Positions 4,275-11,142 of a DNA stretch of 11,142 bases are shown in pieces (within the stretch, counting starts at the first letter, position 1; every line of letters begins with the position of its first letter). Source of the DNA: JBCCGI01 sp039029355 (GTDB taxonomy: Bacteria; Planctomycetota; UBA1135; GCA-002686595); the NCBI GenBank assembly GCA_039029355.1, contig JBCCGI010000157.1, positions 1 through 11,142 of the forward strand, given 5' to 3'. The notes under the pieces are model-generated. The model had not been told where the DNA came from. It did not search any database and saw only the letters and a list, made by a program, of their open reading frames with translations. Position numbers and translations under genes: made by a program.

Positions 4275-6008
4275 ATGGTCGGGCTCGCGATGCTCGCCGG
4301 CGCCGCGCTGAGCGCGGTCGTCCTGATGTCCGGCAGCATCGCCGGCAAGAACGCGAGCGTCGACCGCTACCGCGTCCGGGCGCGCTACCTGGCCGAGGGT
4401 GCGGCCGAGGTCGCCAAGAAGGACCTGGTCGAGGCGGTCGCGAACTTCGACCCGGTGCCCGCGACCGGCACCGCCGAGGTCGGGGGGATGGCGATCGACT
4501 ACGAGGTCGCTCCGACGGGGCTGAGCACCATCACGACCGACGCGAGCGGCATCCAGACGCTCGTGGACGGCTACCGGATCCAGGCCACGGCAGAGGTCGA
4601 GGGCTACCCCTACACCGCCTTCCGCATCGTCAACGTCGAGGCGACGCCGATCTTCCAGTTCGCGGTCTTCTACACCGACGACCTGGAGATCCTGCCGGGC
4701 CCCAGCATGACCCTCGGCGGCCGCGTGCACAGCAACGGCAGCATGTACCTCGGCTGTGGCAGCACGCTGACGATGAACACCAACTACGTCCGCGCGGTCG
4801 GCGACATCTACCGCACTCGCAAGGACAAGCTGAAGTCCAGCGGCAGCGTGCAGGTCCGCCGCTGGGTCGTCGACCCGTACGACCCCTCGGAACCCGAGGA
4901 GTACGTGCGGATGAACAGCAAGTCGCAGATGGAGTCGGCCGGCGTCGAGACCGAGAGCGGCTACGACAGCGCGTTCGACGGCGGCTGGGACGAGGAGGGC
5001 GACGGCGACTTCTACGGCGCCGACGACTGGCTTCCGTGGGGGCCCGGTGCGCTCGAGCTGTGGTCCTCGCCCGACGGCTACGGCATCGAGGGCAACACGG
5101 TCAGGAGCGCTGCCCACGGCACCCCCGAGGCCATCCCGCCGAGCATCGGCAGCATCGCGATGTTCGAGGAGCTGGACGGGGGCGACTACGTCTGGAGCGA
5201 GTCGCTGGGCGAGTACGTCCAGATCGCTCCCGGTACGGGAACGCATGGCCGCGGCTACTACCATGCCAGCGCAGACCTCGTGATCCTCGTCGAGGGCGAC
5301 GGCGACCTCGTGGCCTACGACTCCGACGGCTACGACGTCACCGGCAGCCTCGGAGGCGCCGTGAAGGTGACGACGATGTACGACGCGCGACAGTCGAACA
5401 CCGAGATCGGCGTCACCGAGATCGACATCGACGCGCTCAACGCCTCTGGCGTGTTCCCGGCGAACGGGTTGCTGTACGCCGCGTCCTACGGCGCCGGCGA
5501 GGGCGAGGACACGAAGGGCGTGGTGCTGAAGAACGGCGCCGAGCTGTCCGAGCCGCTCACGGTCGTCACCGAGGGCTCGGTCTACGTCCAGGGCGACTAC
5601 AACACCGTCGGCAAGAAGCCCGCCGCGGTGATCGCGGACGCGGTCAATCTGCTGTCGAACGACTGGACGGGGACGAAGGCGAAGGGCAGCCTCCCGAAGG
5701 CTGCCGAGACGACCTACAACCTGGCGTTCATCACGGGCAACCACGAGACCGTCGGCTCGAAGTACAACGGCGGGCTGGAGAATCTCCCCCGCTTCCACGA
5801 GAGCTGGAGCGGCGTCAATTGCAACCTGACCGGCTCCTTCGTCAACGCCTGGTTCTCTCAGTACGCCACCGGCAAGTGGAAGTACGGCGGCGACGTCTAC
5901 CAGGCGCCGAAGCGCAACTTCTCCTACGACGAGGACTTCAACGACGTCAGCAGCCTGCCGCCCTTCACGCCGATGGCGGTCCAGGCGCGCGACATCGTCA
6001 GCTGGTAG
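4275..6008 (+). CDS. Large PilX-like pilus assembly protein (5'-interrupted)
   Basis: The open part is 577 aa from ATG 4275; the full frame from ATG 4221 is 595 codons plus stop, with an amber at codon 15. Numbering from 4221, residues 16-35 form the membrane-spanning N-terminal helix and about 40-60 an amphipathic helix (RARYLAEGAAEVAKKDL), as in PilX/GspK-type minor pilins. Around residue 170 comes a conserved-looking GGRVHSNGSMYLG segment typical of large bacterial PilX proteins, then a strongly acidic Gly/Asp/Trp-rich region (about 245-275). Near 447-480 is a second beta-rich unit (VVTEGSVYVQGDYNT). Classical PilX is under 200 aa, so this protein carries a large surface-exposed extension, possibly for adhesion or for the pilus tip. 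It follows the PilV- and PilW-like genes directly and completes the minor-pilin trio. Starting at 4275 keeps the helix but loses the basic N-terminus that orients it, so function may be reduced. Confidence 0.72.
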   Translation: MVGLAMLAGAALSAVVLMSGSIAGKNASVDRYRVRARYLAEGAAEVAKKDLVEAVANFDPVPATGTAEVGGMAIDYEVAPTGLSTITTDASGIQTLVDGYRIQATAEVEGYPYTAFRIVNVEATPIFQFAVFYTDDLEILPGPSMTLGGRVHSNGSMYLGCGSTLTMNTNYVRAVGDIYRTRKDKLKSSGSVQVRRWVVDPYDPSEPEEYVRMNSKSQMESAGVETESGYDSAFDGGWDEEGDGDFYGADDWLPWGPGALELWSSPDGYGIEGNTVRSAAHGTPEAIPPSIGSIAMFEELDGGDYVWSESLGEYVQIAPGTGTHGRGYYHASADLVILVEGDGDLVAYDSDGYDVTGSLGGAVKVTTMYDARQSNTEIGVTEIDIDALNASGVFPANGLLYAASYGAGEGEDTKGVVLKNGAELSEPLTVVTEGSVYVQGDYNTVGKKPAAVIADAVNLLSNDWTGTKAKGSLPKAAETTYNLAFITGNHETVGSKYNGGLENLPRFHESWSGVNCNLTGSFVNAWFSQYATGKWKYGGDVYQAPKRNFSYDEDFNDVSSLPPFTPMAVQARDIVSW

Positions 6009-6043
6009 GCCGCCGGGCGGTATCATGGCGCGCCGAGGCCGCC

Positions 6044-7573
6044 ATGAAGCTCTCCCGGTTGGTGCGCACCAGCGCCGAGGTTGCGGGCACGCGCTCGCGC
6101 AAGGCCAAGATCGCCCTGCTTGCCGAGCTCCTCGTGGAGCTCGAGGGCGACGACGTCGAGATCGGCGTCGCCTTCCTGTCGGGCGAGCTGCGCCAGGGCA
6201 AGGTCGGCGTGGGCTGGGCGCTCGTGCGCGACGCACGCCCGGATGAAGCGGCGGCCGCGGCAAGCCTCGCGCTGGCCGACGTCGACGCCGCCTGCACCGA
6301 GCTACAGAGCATCTCAGGCGCCGGCTCGAAGGCGCGCCGCACGGAGCGCCTGCGCGCGCTGTTCGCCGCGGCGGCTGAGGACGAGCAGGCGTTCCTCGGC
6401 AAGCTGATGGTCGGCGAGCTGCGCCAGGGGGCGCTCGAGGGCATCCTGCTGGAGGGTGTCGCGGCCGCGGCCGGCCTGGACGCCGCGCGCGTGCGGCGCG
6501 CCGCCATGCTGGGCGGCTCGCTGCGCGACGTCGCGACCGCGGCGATGACCGCGGGCGAGGCGGGGCTCGATCGCTTCGCGCTCGAGGTCCTGCGGCCGCT
6601 GCAGCCGATGCTGGCCGGCACCGGTGCGAGCGCGGCCGAGGTGCTCGGCAAGCTCGGCCGCGCGGCCTTCGAGTGGAAGCTGGATGGAGCTCGGCTCCAG
6701 GTCCACCGCCGGGGCGACGTCGTGCGGGCCTTCACGCGCCGCCTGCACGACGTGACGCGCGCTGTCCCGGAGGTCGTCGAGACGGTGGCCGCGTTCGACG
6801 CGCAGGAGCTCATCCTCGACGGCGAGGTCATCGCCTTCGCGCCCGACGGCAGGCCGCAGCCGTTCCAGGTCACGATGAGCCGCTTCGGCCGCAAGCTGAA
6901 CGTCGACGAGCAGCGCGCGCGGACGCCGCTCACGCCGGTCTTCTTCGACGCGCTGCTCGTGGACGGCGTCGAGCTGCTCGACCTGCCGGGGGAGCAGCGC
7001 TGGGAGGCGCTCGCGCGCCTCGTGCCCGAAGAGCTGCGCGTGCAGCGGATGGTGACCGGCGACGCCGACGAGGCCGAGGCGTTCTTCGCCGAAGCGCTCG
7101 ACCGCGGCCACGAAGGCCTGGTCGCGAAGGCGCTCGACGCCGGCTACGAGGCGGGCCGCCGGGGCGCGAAGTGGCTCAAGCTGAAGCCTGCGCACACGCT
7201 GGACCTGGTGGTGCTCGCCGCCGAGTGGGGGAGCGGGCGGCGCGAGGGCTGGCTCTCGAACCTGCACCTCGGGGCGCGCGATCCCGCGGGCGGCTTCGTC
7301 ATGCTGGGCAAGACGTTCAAGGGGATGACCGACGAGACCCTGAAGCGCCAGACGGCCGAGCTGCTCGCCATCGAGACGCGTCGCGAGGACTACGTGGTGC
7401 ACGTGCGGCCCGAGAAGGTCGTCGAGATCGCCTTCGACGGGATCCAGGCGAGCCCGCACTATCCGGGCGGCGTGGCGCTGCGCTTCGCGCGCCTCAAGCG
7501 CTATCGCGACGACAAGACGGCCGCCGAAGCGGACACGATCGACGCGGTCCGCGCGCTGGGCGACGCGCGGTAG
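6044..7573 (+). CDS. ATP-dependent DNA ligase (LigB type)
   Basis: This 509-aa enzyme seals nicks in DNA via an AMP-lysine intermediate. An N-terminal helical DNA-binding domain (about 1-190; RKAKIALLAELL, GELRQGALEGILLEGV) is followed by the nucleotidyltransferase domain. The catalytic motif I is EWKLDGARLQVHR with Lys212 as the adenylated residue. Motif III is LDGEVIAF (Glu261), motif IV HEGLVAK (Glu357), and motif V KWLKLKP (Lys376-Lys381). The C-terminal OB-fold spans about 385-509 (VLAAEWGSGRREGWLSNLHLGA, GKTFKGMTDE). Length and N-terminal domain match the roughly 510-aa stand-alone ATP ligases of the LigB type, with no polymerase or nuclease (LigD) fusion. It starts at ATG 6044, six nt after CGAGG, and 35 nt after the PilX-like stop. 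The essential replicative ligase in bacteria is normally NAD-dependent LigA, so this is probably an accessory repair ligase. No functional link to the pilins is apparent. Stop is TAG. Confidence 0.93.
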   Translation: MKLSRLVRTSAEVAGTRSRKAKIALLAELLVELEGDDVEIGVAFLSGELRQGKVGVGWALVRDARPDEAAAAASLALADVDAACTELQSISGAGSKARRTERLRALFAAAAEDEQAFLGKLMVGELRQGALEGILLEGVAAAAGLDAARVRRAAMLGGSLRDVATAAMTAGEAGLDRFALEVLRPLQPMLAGTGASAAEVLGKLGRAAFEWKLDGARLQVHRRGDVVRAFTRRLHDVTRAVPEVVETVAAFDAQELILDGEVIAFAPDGRPQPFQVTMSRFGRKLNVDEQRARTPLTPVFFDALLVDGVELLDLPGEQRWEALARLVPEELRVQRMVTGDADEAEAFFAEALDRGHEGLVAKALDAGYEAGRRGAKWLKLKPAHTLDLVVLAAEWGSGRREGWLSNLHLGARDPAGGFVMLGKTFKGMTDETLKRQTAELLAIETRREDYVVHVRPEKVVEIAFDGIQASPHYPGGVALRFARLKRYRDDKTAAEADTIDAVRALGDAR

Positions 7574-7605
7574 CGCGGGGCCGCGGCGTTCGCCGGGCCC
7601 CGCGC
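7573..7605. terminator. Hairpin between convergent genes (candidate bidirectional terminator)
   Basis: A 10-bp perfect stem, GCGCGGGGCC (7573-7582) with GGCCCCGCGC (7596-7605), is extended inward by CGGC/GCCG around a four-base loop, with one bulged G at 7583. It starts on the last base of the ligase stop codon and lies 9 nt from the stop of the converging minus-strand gene. No T tract follows on either strand, so it is a very stable but non-canonical terminator. Confidence 0.55.
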
Positions 7606-7614
7606 CGCAAGGCT

Positions 7615-8274
7615 CTACTTCTTGAGCAGCGGAGCGCGCAGGCCGGAGACGAGGTCCGTCTCAAGCGGCGAGTAGCGCTCGATCACATCGGCCGCGTACC
7701 GCCGCAGCGCGCCGAGGCCGCTGACGTACACGGTGCCGCCGCCCTCGGCGAGCGCGTCGTCGACGCGCTCATCCGCCTGCGGCTCGACGCCGGCCGCCAC
7801 GGCCTGCGAGAGCACCCGCCGGGCGTCGGCGATGCTCAGCGACTCGGGCAGGATGTCGGGCTTCGACCAGAAGATCGGGGTCTCCTTGAGGTCGAGCGTC
7901 GGGGCGCCGTCGGAGCCGGTCGCCGACGGGAGGATGCCGATGTACACCCCCGAGTCGCTGCCGTCGTTGATGCGCTCCAGGGGCATCTCGCCGGCGAACA
8001 TCAGCGGGTGGTGGATCTGCATCGGGGGCAGGAGCTCGGCCTCCGCCCGGAGCGCGACCAGATAGCCCGCGGTGACCGGCGGCTGGTCCGCGCGCCAGGC
8101 GTGGGCGTAGCCGTGGTCGAGCTGGAACGGCTGCGCGAAGAGCAGCCGCACCTCGCTCTGCTCGAGCGTCGCGGGAGCGGAGCTCGGAGCTTCCTCGTTC
8201 TGGAAGGCGAAGGCCGTCGCCGCGGCCGCGGCGGAGGCGAGGAGCGTGACAAGGGAAATGTGCTTCGTGTTCAT
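7615..8274 (-). CDS. Small secreted protein of unknown function
   Basis: This 219-aa protein has a clear Sec signal peptide (MNTKHISLVTLLASAAAAATAFAF, cleavage near residue 23-25), so it is exported. The mature part is acidic at its start (QNEEAPSS), then holds a segment DHGYAHAWRADQPPVTAGYL and an IHHPLMFAGEMPLERIND region. It ends in a helical part (LSIADARRVLSQAVAAG) and a basic LRAPLLKK tail. I do not recognise the family. It has no Cys, no lipobox and no later membrane helix. The start is well supported by AGGAGG (8283-8288), 8 nt upstream. It lies 20 nt downstream of the secreted hydrolase gene on the same strand and is very likely co-transcribed with it, suggesting a joint extracellular role. 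Stop is TAG, followed by the shared hairpin. Confidence 0.75.
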   Translation of the reverse strand: MNTKHISLVTLLASAAAAATAFAFQNEEAPSSAPATLEQSEVRLLFAQPFQLDHGYAHAWRADQPPVTAGYLVALRAEAELLPPMQIHHPLMFAGEMPLERINDGSDSGVYIGILPSATGSDGAPTLDLKETPIFWSKPDILPESLSIADARRVLSQAVAAGVEPQADERVDDALAEGGGTVYVSGLGALRRYAADVIERYSPLETDLVSGLRAPLLKK

Positions 8275-8294
8275 GGTTGGTTCCTCCTCTTTGC

Positions 8295-10286
8295 TCAGTC
8301 GGCCAGGAGCTCGACGTCGTCCACTCCGATGCGTCCTTCAGGCGATCCGTACGAGGGGCCGAACTGGAGCCCGAACAGGAGGATGTTGTCGAGATCGACG
8401 CCGGTGCCCTCGTGGGCGAAGCCGTCGACCGGCAGGCGGATCGTCTCGAACTCGTTCGCCCAGCCGACGCCGGCGCCGCAGCCGGAGCGCTGGTAGGGCT
8501 CCTCGACGCCGCCGCCGAACGCGCTGATGTCGATGCGCGAGATGACACCCGAGGTGTCGTACACGATGAAGTCGAAGGTCAGGTCGCCCAGAGCCGCCGT
8601 CGTGTTGGCGTCACGCGTGACCTGGCAGGCGCGGAACGAGATCGTCTCGAACTTGCTGAGCGGGAAGCCGGACGGGTCGTACCAGAGGTAGTAGCCGTTG
8701 TTGTTCCACTCCATCACGACGCCGGCGCTGTCGTCGGCGCCGTCGCCGTTGACGGTCATGCCGTTCATCGGGTCCGCCGCGAGGTCGGTGAACGAGAAGT
8801 CGTTGTCGTCGAGGTCACCCTCGACCAGCCCGCCGGGCCACGAGAAGACACTCAGGCCCGAGCTCGCGAGGTTCACAGCCGGGTTCGACTGGTAGTCGTC
8901 GACGATGAACTTCCCGTCGACCTTGCCGTCGCGGTACATCAGGTCCACGACGACGCACGGGTTGCCGACCGGCGCGCCGATCGGTTGGAACGACTCCCAT
9001 TGACGGGTCAGGAAGTCCTTGGCCGGGATGTTGGCGTTCACGTAGCGCTCGACCAGCGGGTAGAAGTAGCCGCGCATGATCTGGTGCGTGTCCGGCGTGC
9101 CGACCAGGCACGGGCCGGTCGCCCAGGGGTTGCCGCCTCCGTCGTGGAAGTCGCCGTGGCCCACGCCGTGCAGCGAGATCGACTGGCGGAACTGTTGCGC
9201 GCGGTCGTGCAGGTGGAACGTCTGGCACAGGTTGCAGCTCGCGCAGCCGTTGACGTCGGAGTCCGAGCCGCCGGTCCACAGGTGGTAGTTCACGCCGTGG
9301 GGGTCGGTGTCGGGCAGCGTCAGGAAGTCGGTCGGGGCGATACTGGAGATCAGCTGGAGCGACTCCTCGGCGTAGTAGATCGGCACGTGCGTGCCGTCCA
9401 CGATGCGGTCGTAGGCGATGACGACGCCCTCACCACCGCGGCTGTGGCCGAGCCAGACGATCTCCTTCTGGCTCACGCGTCCGTCGAGCACGCCTCCGGC
9501 GATGATCGACAGGTTGTCGAAGAAGTCGTCGGTATTGCTGAGCGTCGTCGACGCGGCGAAGTTGACGCCTGGGCCGGTCTGGTTCGCGTGGCTCATCACC
9601 ACGTAGCCGTACGAGGCCATGTGGTAGCCGATGTGGTCGTACCACTGGTAGTTGTGCCCGTTGCCGTGGCTGATGACGATCAGCGGGAGCTCGGCGTCGA
9701 AGGCGACGGTCGGGTAATAGAGGTTCTGCTCGTCCCACGGCGCCATGCTCAGGTCGTAGATGAGCTCGGTCACCGGGTACGGACCCGGCGCCGTGGTGTC
9801 GTGGACCACGTAGCAGCCCGCCTCGACGTTGTCGTAGCCGTCGATGAAGTCGGGGGCGTCCAGCTTGCCGTTCTGGTTCACGTCGATAACGACGTCGAAC
9901 GGGACGCCCAGCACCACGCCGGAGCCTCCACCGAGGAGGCCGTTCTCGATCTGGACGATGTTGGACGTGATGTCCGGGGACAGGAACTTGTGCGTCTCGA
10001 CGGCCGCCGTGACGTCGAACAGCGCCGGGTTGGCCGTCCACTGCGCGATCGTCTGCGACTTGCAGACGTACAGGTCCGCCTTCTGCCCCAGCAGGGCGGG
10101 GTAAAGGCCGACGTCGATCCCGAGCTGGATCGGCGTGCCTTCGTTGATCGCGCGGACGTACTCGAAGTGGGGGAACTGCCCGATCTTGTTGCCCGCGAGC
10201 TCCACCGGAGTCTGCGCGAGTATCGAGCTGGAGAGTAAGACGAGCGAGCCTACGCTCGCTGCAAGGATGCGGTGCGGGGAATTCAC
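8295..10286 (-). CDS. Large secreted alpha/beta hydrolase (lipase/esterase type) with C-terminal beta domain
   Basis: This 663-aa exported protein has a signal peptide (RILAASVGSLVLLSSSILAQ, cleavage near Ala24). Residues about 135-146 read DVNQNGKLDAPD, an EF-hand/dockerin-like calcium loop. The alpha/beta hydrolase core starts with VAFDAELPLIVISHGNGHN (His207-Gly208, oxyanion-hole region). The nucleophile elbow is WLGHSRGGEG (Ser282), and a likely catalytic His lies in LHGVGHGDFHDGG (about His377). The layout resembles secreted lipases, cutinase/PET-hydrolase-like and PAF-acetylhydrolase-like esterases; the substrate is unknown. Unusual is CASCNLC (Cys348, 351, 354) between the nucleophile and His. 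Residues about 430-663 lack the hydrolase fold and look like a jelly-roll, carbohydrate-binding-type domain (ISFRACQVT, DFIVYDTSGVISRIDIS, GRIGVDDVELL). The start is GTG 10284-10286 with AAGGAG (10297-10302) 10 nt upstream. It is first in a two-gene unit. Confidence 0.8.
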   Translation of the reverse strand: MNSPHRILAASVGSLVLLSSSILAQTPVELAGNKIGQFPHFEYVRAINEGTPIQLGIDVGLYPALLGQKADLYVCKSQTIAQWTANPALFDVTAAVETHKFLSPDITSNIVQIENGLLGGGSGVVLGVPFDVVIDVNQNGKLDAPDFIDGYDNVEAGCYVVHDTTAPGPYPVTELIYDLSMAPWDEQNLYYPTVAFDAELPLIVISHGNGHNYQWYDHIGYHMASYGYVVMSHANQTGPGVNFAASTTLSNTDDFFDNLSIIAGGVLDGRVSQKEIVWLGHSRGGEGVVIAYDRIVDGTHVPIYYAEESLQLISSIAPTDFLTLPDTDPHGVNYHLWTGGSDSDVNGCASCNLCQTFHLHDRAQQFRQSISLHGVGHGDFHDGGGNPWATGPCLVGTPDTHQIMRGYFYPLVERYVNANIPAKDFLTRQWESFQPIGAPVGNPCVVVDLMYRDGKVDGKFIVDDYQSNPAVNLASSGLSVFSWPGGLVEGDLDDNDFSFTDLAADPMNGMTVNGDGADDSAGVVMEWNNNGYYLWYDPSGFPLSKFETISFRACQVTRDANTTAALGDLTFDFIVYDTSGVISRIDISAFGGGVEEPYQRSGCGAGVGWANEFETIRLPVDGFAHEGTGVDLDNILLFGLQFGPSYGSPEGRIGVDDVELLAD

Positions 10287-10447
10287 CTAGCGTCAACTCC
10301 TTCGAAGTAGAAAAGAACAGGCGCCGACGCGAGCCGCCGGCGCCGGGGCCACTGTAGTGCGCGCGCCGAATCCTGGGCGACCTTTTTTTTCGCGCCGCGG
10401 TTTCCGCGACGCGTCACAGCGCGTCACTTCGTGGCGTAGGGAACCGC
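10287..10447. promoter_or_regulatory. Divergent promoter region between the hydrolase and protease genes
   Basis: This 161-bp stretch separates divergent genes and must hold both promoters. It contains a 7-bp hairpin (10320-10326 with 10338-10344), a run of eight T at 10383-10390, and an imperfect hairpin CGCGCCGCGG/CCGCGACGCG (10391-10413). It also holds a tandem 8-mer repeat at 10410-10427. I could not fix -35/-10 boxes with confidence. The T run precedes rather than follows the GC hairpin on the plus strand, so this is not a standard terminator. Confidence 0.45.
10410..10427. repeat. Tandem CGCGTCAC repeat, period 10 bp
   Basis: CGCGTCAC occurs at 10410-10417 and again at 10420-10427, separated by AG. 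The 10-bp spacing places both copies on the same face of the helix, as in operators for response regulators that bind as head-to-tail dimers. It lies 20 nt before the protease GTG. It is a candidate operator only; chance is not excluded at this GC content. Confidence 0.35.
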
Positions 10448-10978
10448 GTGAAGCTCGCTTTCGTCCAAGTTGCTGCAACACTCGTCGCCCTCGTTGCATG
10501 CCGCGCTTCCGAGGGATCGTCGATGCCTGCGGTCGAGGACGCGCTCGAGAACGCCTCGGCGACGGGTGCGGGCCTGCATCTCGTGGTGCACGAGCCGGAG
10601 GCGTGCGAGCTCTGCGACCTCTACCACGAGGCCCAAGCGATCGTGTTGCGGATCGAGAGCGGCACGTCGCTCGGCACCGGCGTGCTGGTGGCGCCCGACG
10701 GCCGGCTGGTCACGAACGCGCACGTGGTGCCCGGCGACGGCGAGGTCTTCGCCGTGACGTTCGACGGCGAGCGCCTGCCCGCCGAGCGCCTGGAGGTCGA
10801 CACGGAGGAGGACCTCGCATTGCTCCGCATCCGCGCCGTTCCGTCACGCTCGTGGGCGATCGTGCCGATCGAGGTCGGCGAGCCGCGGGTCGGCGGGGAC
10901 GTCTACGCGATCGGCCACCCGCTGGGGCTGGGCTGGACGGTGACCCGGGGCATTGTCTCGGCGCTTCGAAGCGTGTGA
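10448..10978 (+). CDS. HtrA/trypsin-like serine protease lipoprotein, truncated before the catalytic Ser
   Basis: The frame encodes 176 aa. The N-terminus (MKLAFVQVAATLVALVAC) is a lipoprotein signal with lipobox LVAC, the Cys being residue 18. Residues about 50-60 contain a CELC (CxxC) motif. From residue 65 a trypsin-like protease domain of the HtrA/DegP type is clear: GTGVLVAPDGRLVTNAHVV with catalytic His92, TEEDLALLRI with catalytic Asp122, and YAIGHPLGLGWTVTRGIVSA. In this family the GNSGGP block with the catalytic Ser should follow about 20-30 residues later, often followed by a PDZ domain. Instead the frame stops after ALRSV at 10976-10978, where the sequence becomes an unrelated minus-strand coding segment. 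The truncation therefore coincides with the right-edge junction and is probably not biological. The start is GTG with AGGGA (10438-10442) 5 nt upstream. Confidence 0.8.
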   Translation: MKLAFVQVAATLVALVACRASEGSSMPAVEDALENASATGAGLHLVVHEPEACELCDLYHEAQAIVLRIESGTSLGTGVLVAPDGRLVTNAHVVPGDGEVFAVTFDGERLPAERLEVDTEEDLALLRIRAVPSRSWAIVPIEVGEPRVGGDVYAIGHPLGLGWTVTRGIVSALRSV

Positions 10979-11142
10979 CACCGTGATGCGAAGCACCTGT
11001 CCCGCTTCGATGCGGCCCTGCGTGCTGCGCTCGAGCTCCACCGAGACCCCGTAGGTGGCGGCGTCGGTCTCTACCCCGGCGTGAGATGCGGGTACCCAGT
11101 CGAGGGTGAAGGGCGCGACGACTTCCACGGTGAGGCGTCCGC
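10979..11142 (-). CDS. Internal fragment of an unidentified protein (partial, edge)
   Basis: On the minus strand the frame running in from the right edge reads GRLTVEVVAPFTLDWVPA, then AATYGVSVELERSTQGRIEA and GQVLRITVSH. This has a regular alternation of hydrophobic beta strands and plausible codon use. Further left the same frame merely reads the antisense of the protease, so the coding part ends at about 10970-10980. No start codon that makes sense and no known motif is present. The family is not recognised; a beta-sandwich or extracellular domain is possible. It sits opposite in orientation to the protease it interrupts. Confidence 0.4.

Noticed and set aside
4227..6263. Very long minus-strand open frame (678 codons) antisense to the pilin genes
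   Set aside because: It is an antisense shadow typical of GC-rich DNA. Its product is a low-complexity Val/Asp/Arg/Ala string with no signal or domain, while the plus strand encodes clear pilin-like proteins.
8277..10238. 653-codon plus-strand open frame opposite the secreted hydrolase
   Set aside because: Its composition is dominated by Val, Arg, Asp and Ala with no motif. The minus strand carries a signal peptide, nucleophile elbow and ribosome binding site.
10383..10413. T8 run plus GC hairpin as an intrinsic terminator
   Set aside because: On the plus strand the T run comes before the hairpin, and on the minus strand the hairpin is followed by A residues, so neither orientation gives a terminator.

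Overview
This is a very GC-rich bacterial window (most third codon positions are G or C) with genes on both strands. It reads like accessory sequence from the Planctomycetota. That assignment is an inference from two things: secreted esterases with long C-terminal extensions of the 'vlGSlaGT ... LPL-D ... G-vDaaGqAsA' type that I associate with planctomycete genomes, and minor-pilin genes that follow the planctomycete pattern. No rRNA, tRNA, CRISPR array or insertion sequence is visible. The layout suggests a metagenome-assembled contig, because both edges carry about 150-170 bp of unrelated coding sequence in the opposite orientation.

Left to right: (1) positions 1-~155 encode, on the minus strand, an internal piece of an oxalyl-CoA decarboxylase. 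It abuts abruptly the Gly-rich C-terminus of an unrelated plus-strand gene (stop at 217-219), which has its own intrinsic terminator (246-287). (2) A minus-strand secreted SASA/SGNH-type carbohydrate esterase (292-1617) converges on that terminator. (3) A 338-bp gene-free stretch (1618-1955) holds a 12-bp perfect terminator hairpin with a T7 tract on the minus strand, ending about 10 nt before the esterase start, plus a pair of mutually exclusive hairpins. (4) A plus-strand block follows: small lipoprotein, ferritin-like diiron protein (GTGA overlap), then a minor-pilin trio (PilV/GspI-like, PilW/GspJ-like, PilX-like), then an ATP-dependent DNA ligase of the ~510-aa LigB type. (5) A minus-strand two-gene unit encodes a large secreted alpha/beta hydrolase and a small secreted protein of unknown function. 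(6) A plus-strand HtrA/trypsin-like lipoprotein is cut off before its catalytic serine by the second edge junction at about 10965-10980. Beyond it lies a fragment of an unknown minus-strand protein.

Functionally, the pilV-pilW-pilX order resembles the minor-pilin priming/tip module of type IV pili or a related pseudopilus. The PilX-like member is very large (about 595 codons) and carries extra beta-rich domains. The coding frame of this gene has an in-frame TAG at codon 15, between its charged N-terminus and its membrane helix. The two secreted hydrolases suggest a polymer-degrading, surface-active lifestyle.

The points most worth a second look are the amber codon in the PilX-like gene, the terminator placed directly in front of the SASA esterase with about 250 nt of structured non-coding sequence upstream (attenuated leader or small RNA), and the two edge junctions. 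I saw no clear evidence for a new defence or mobile system.
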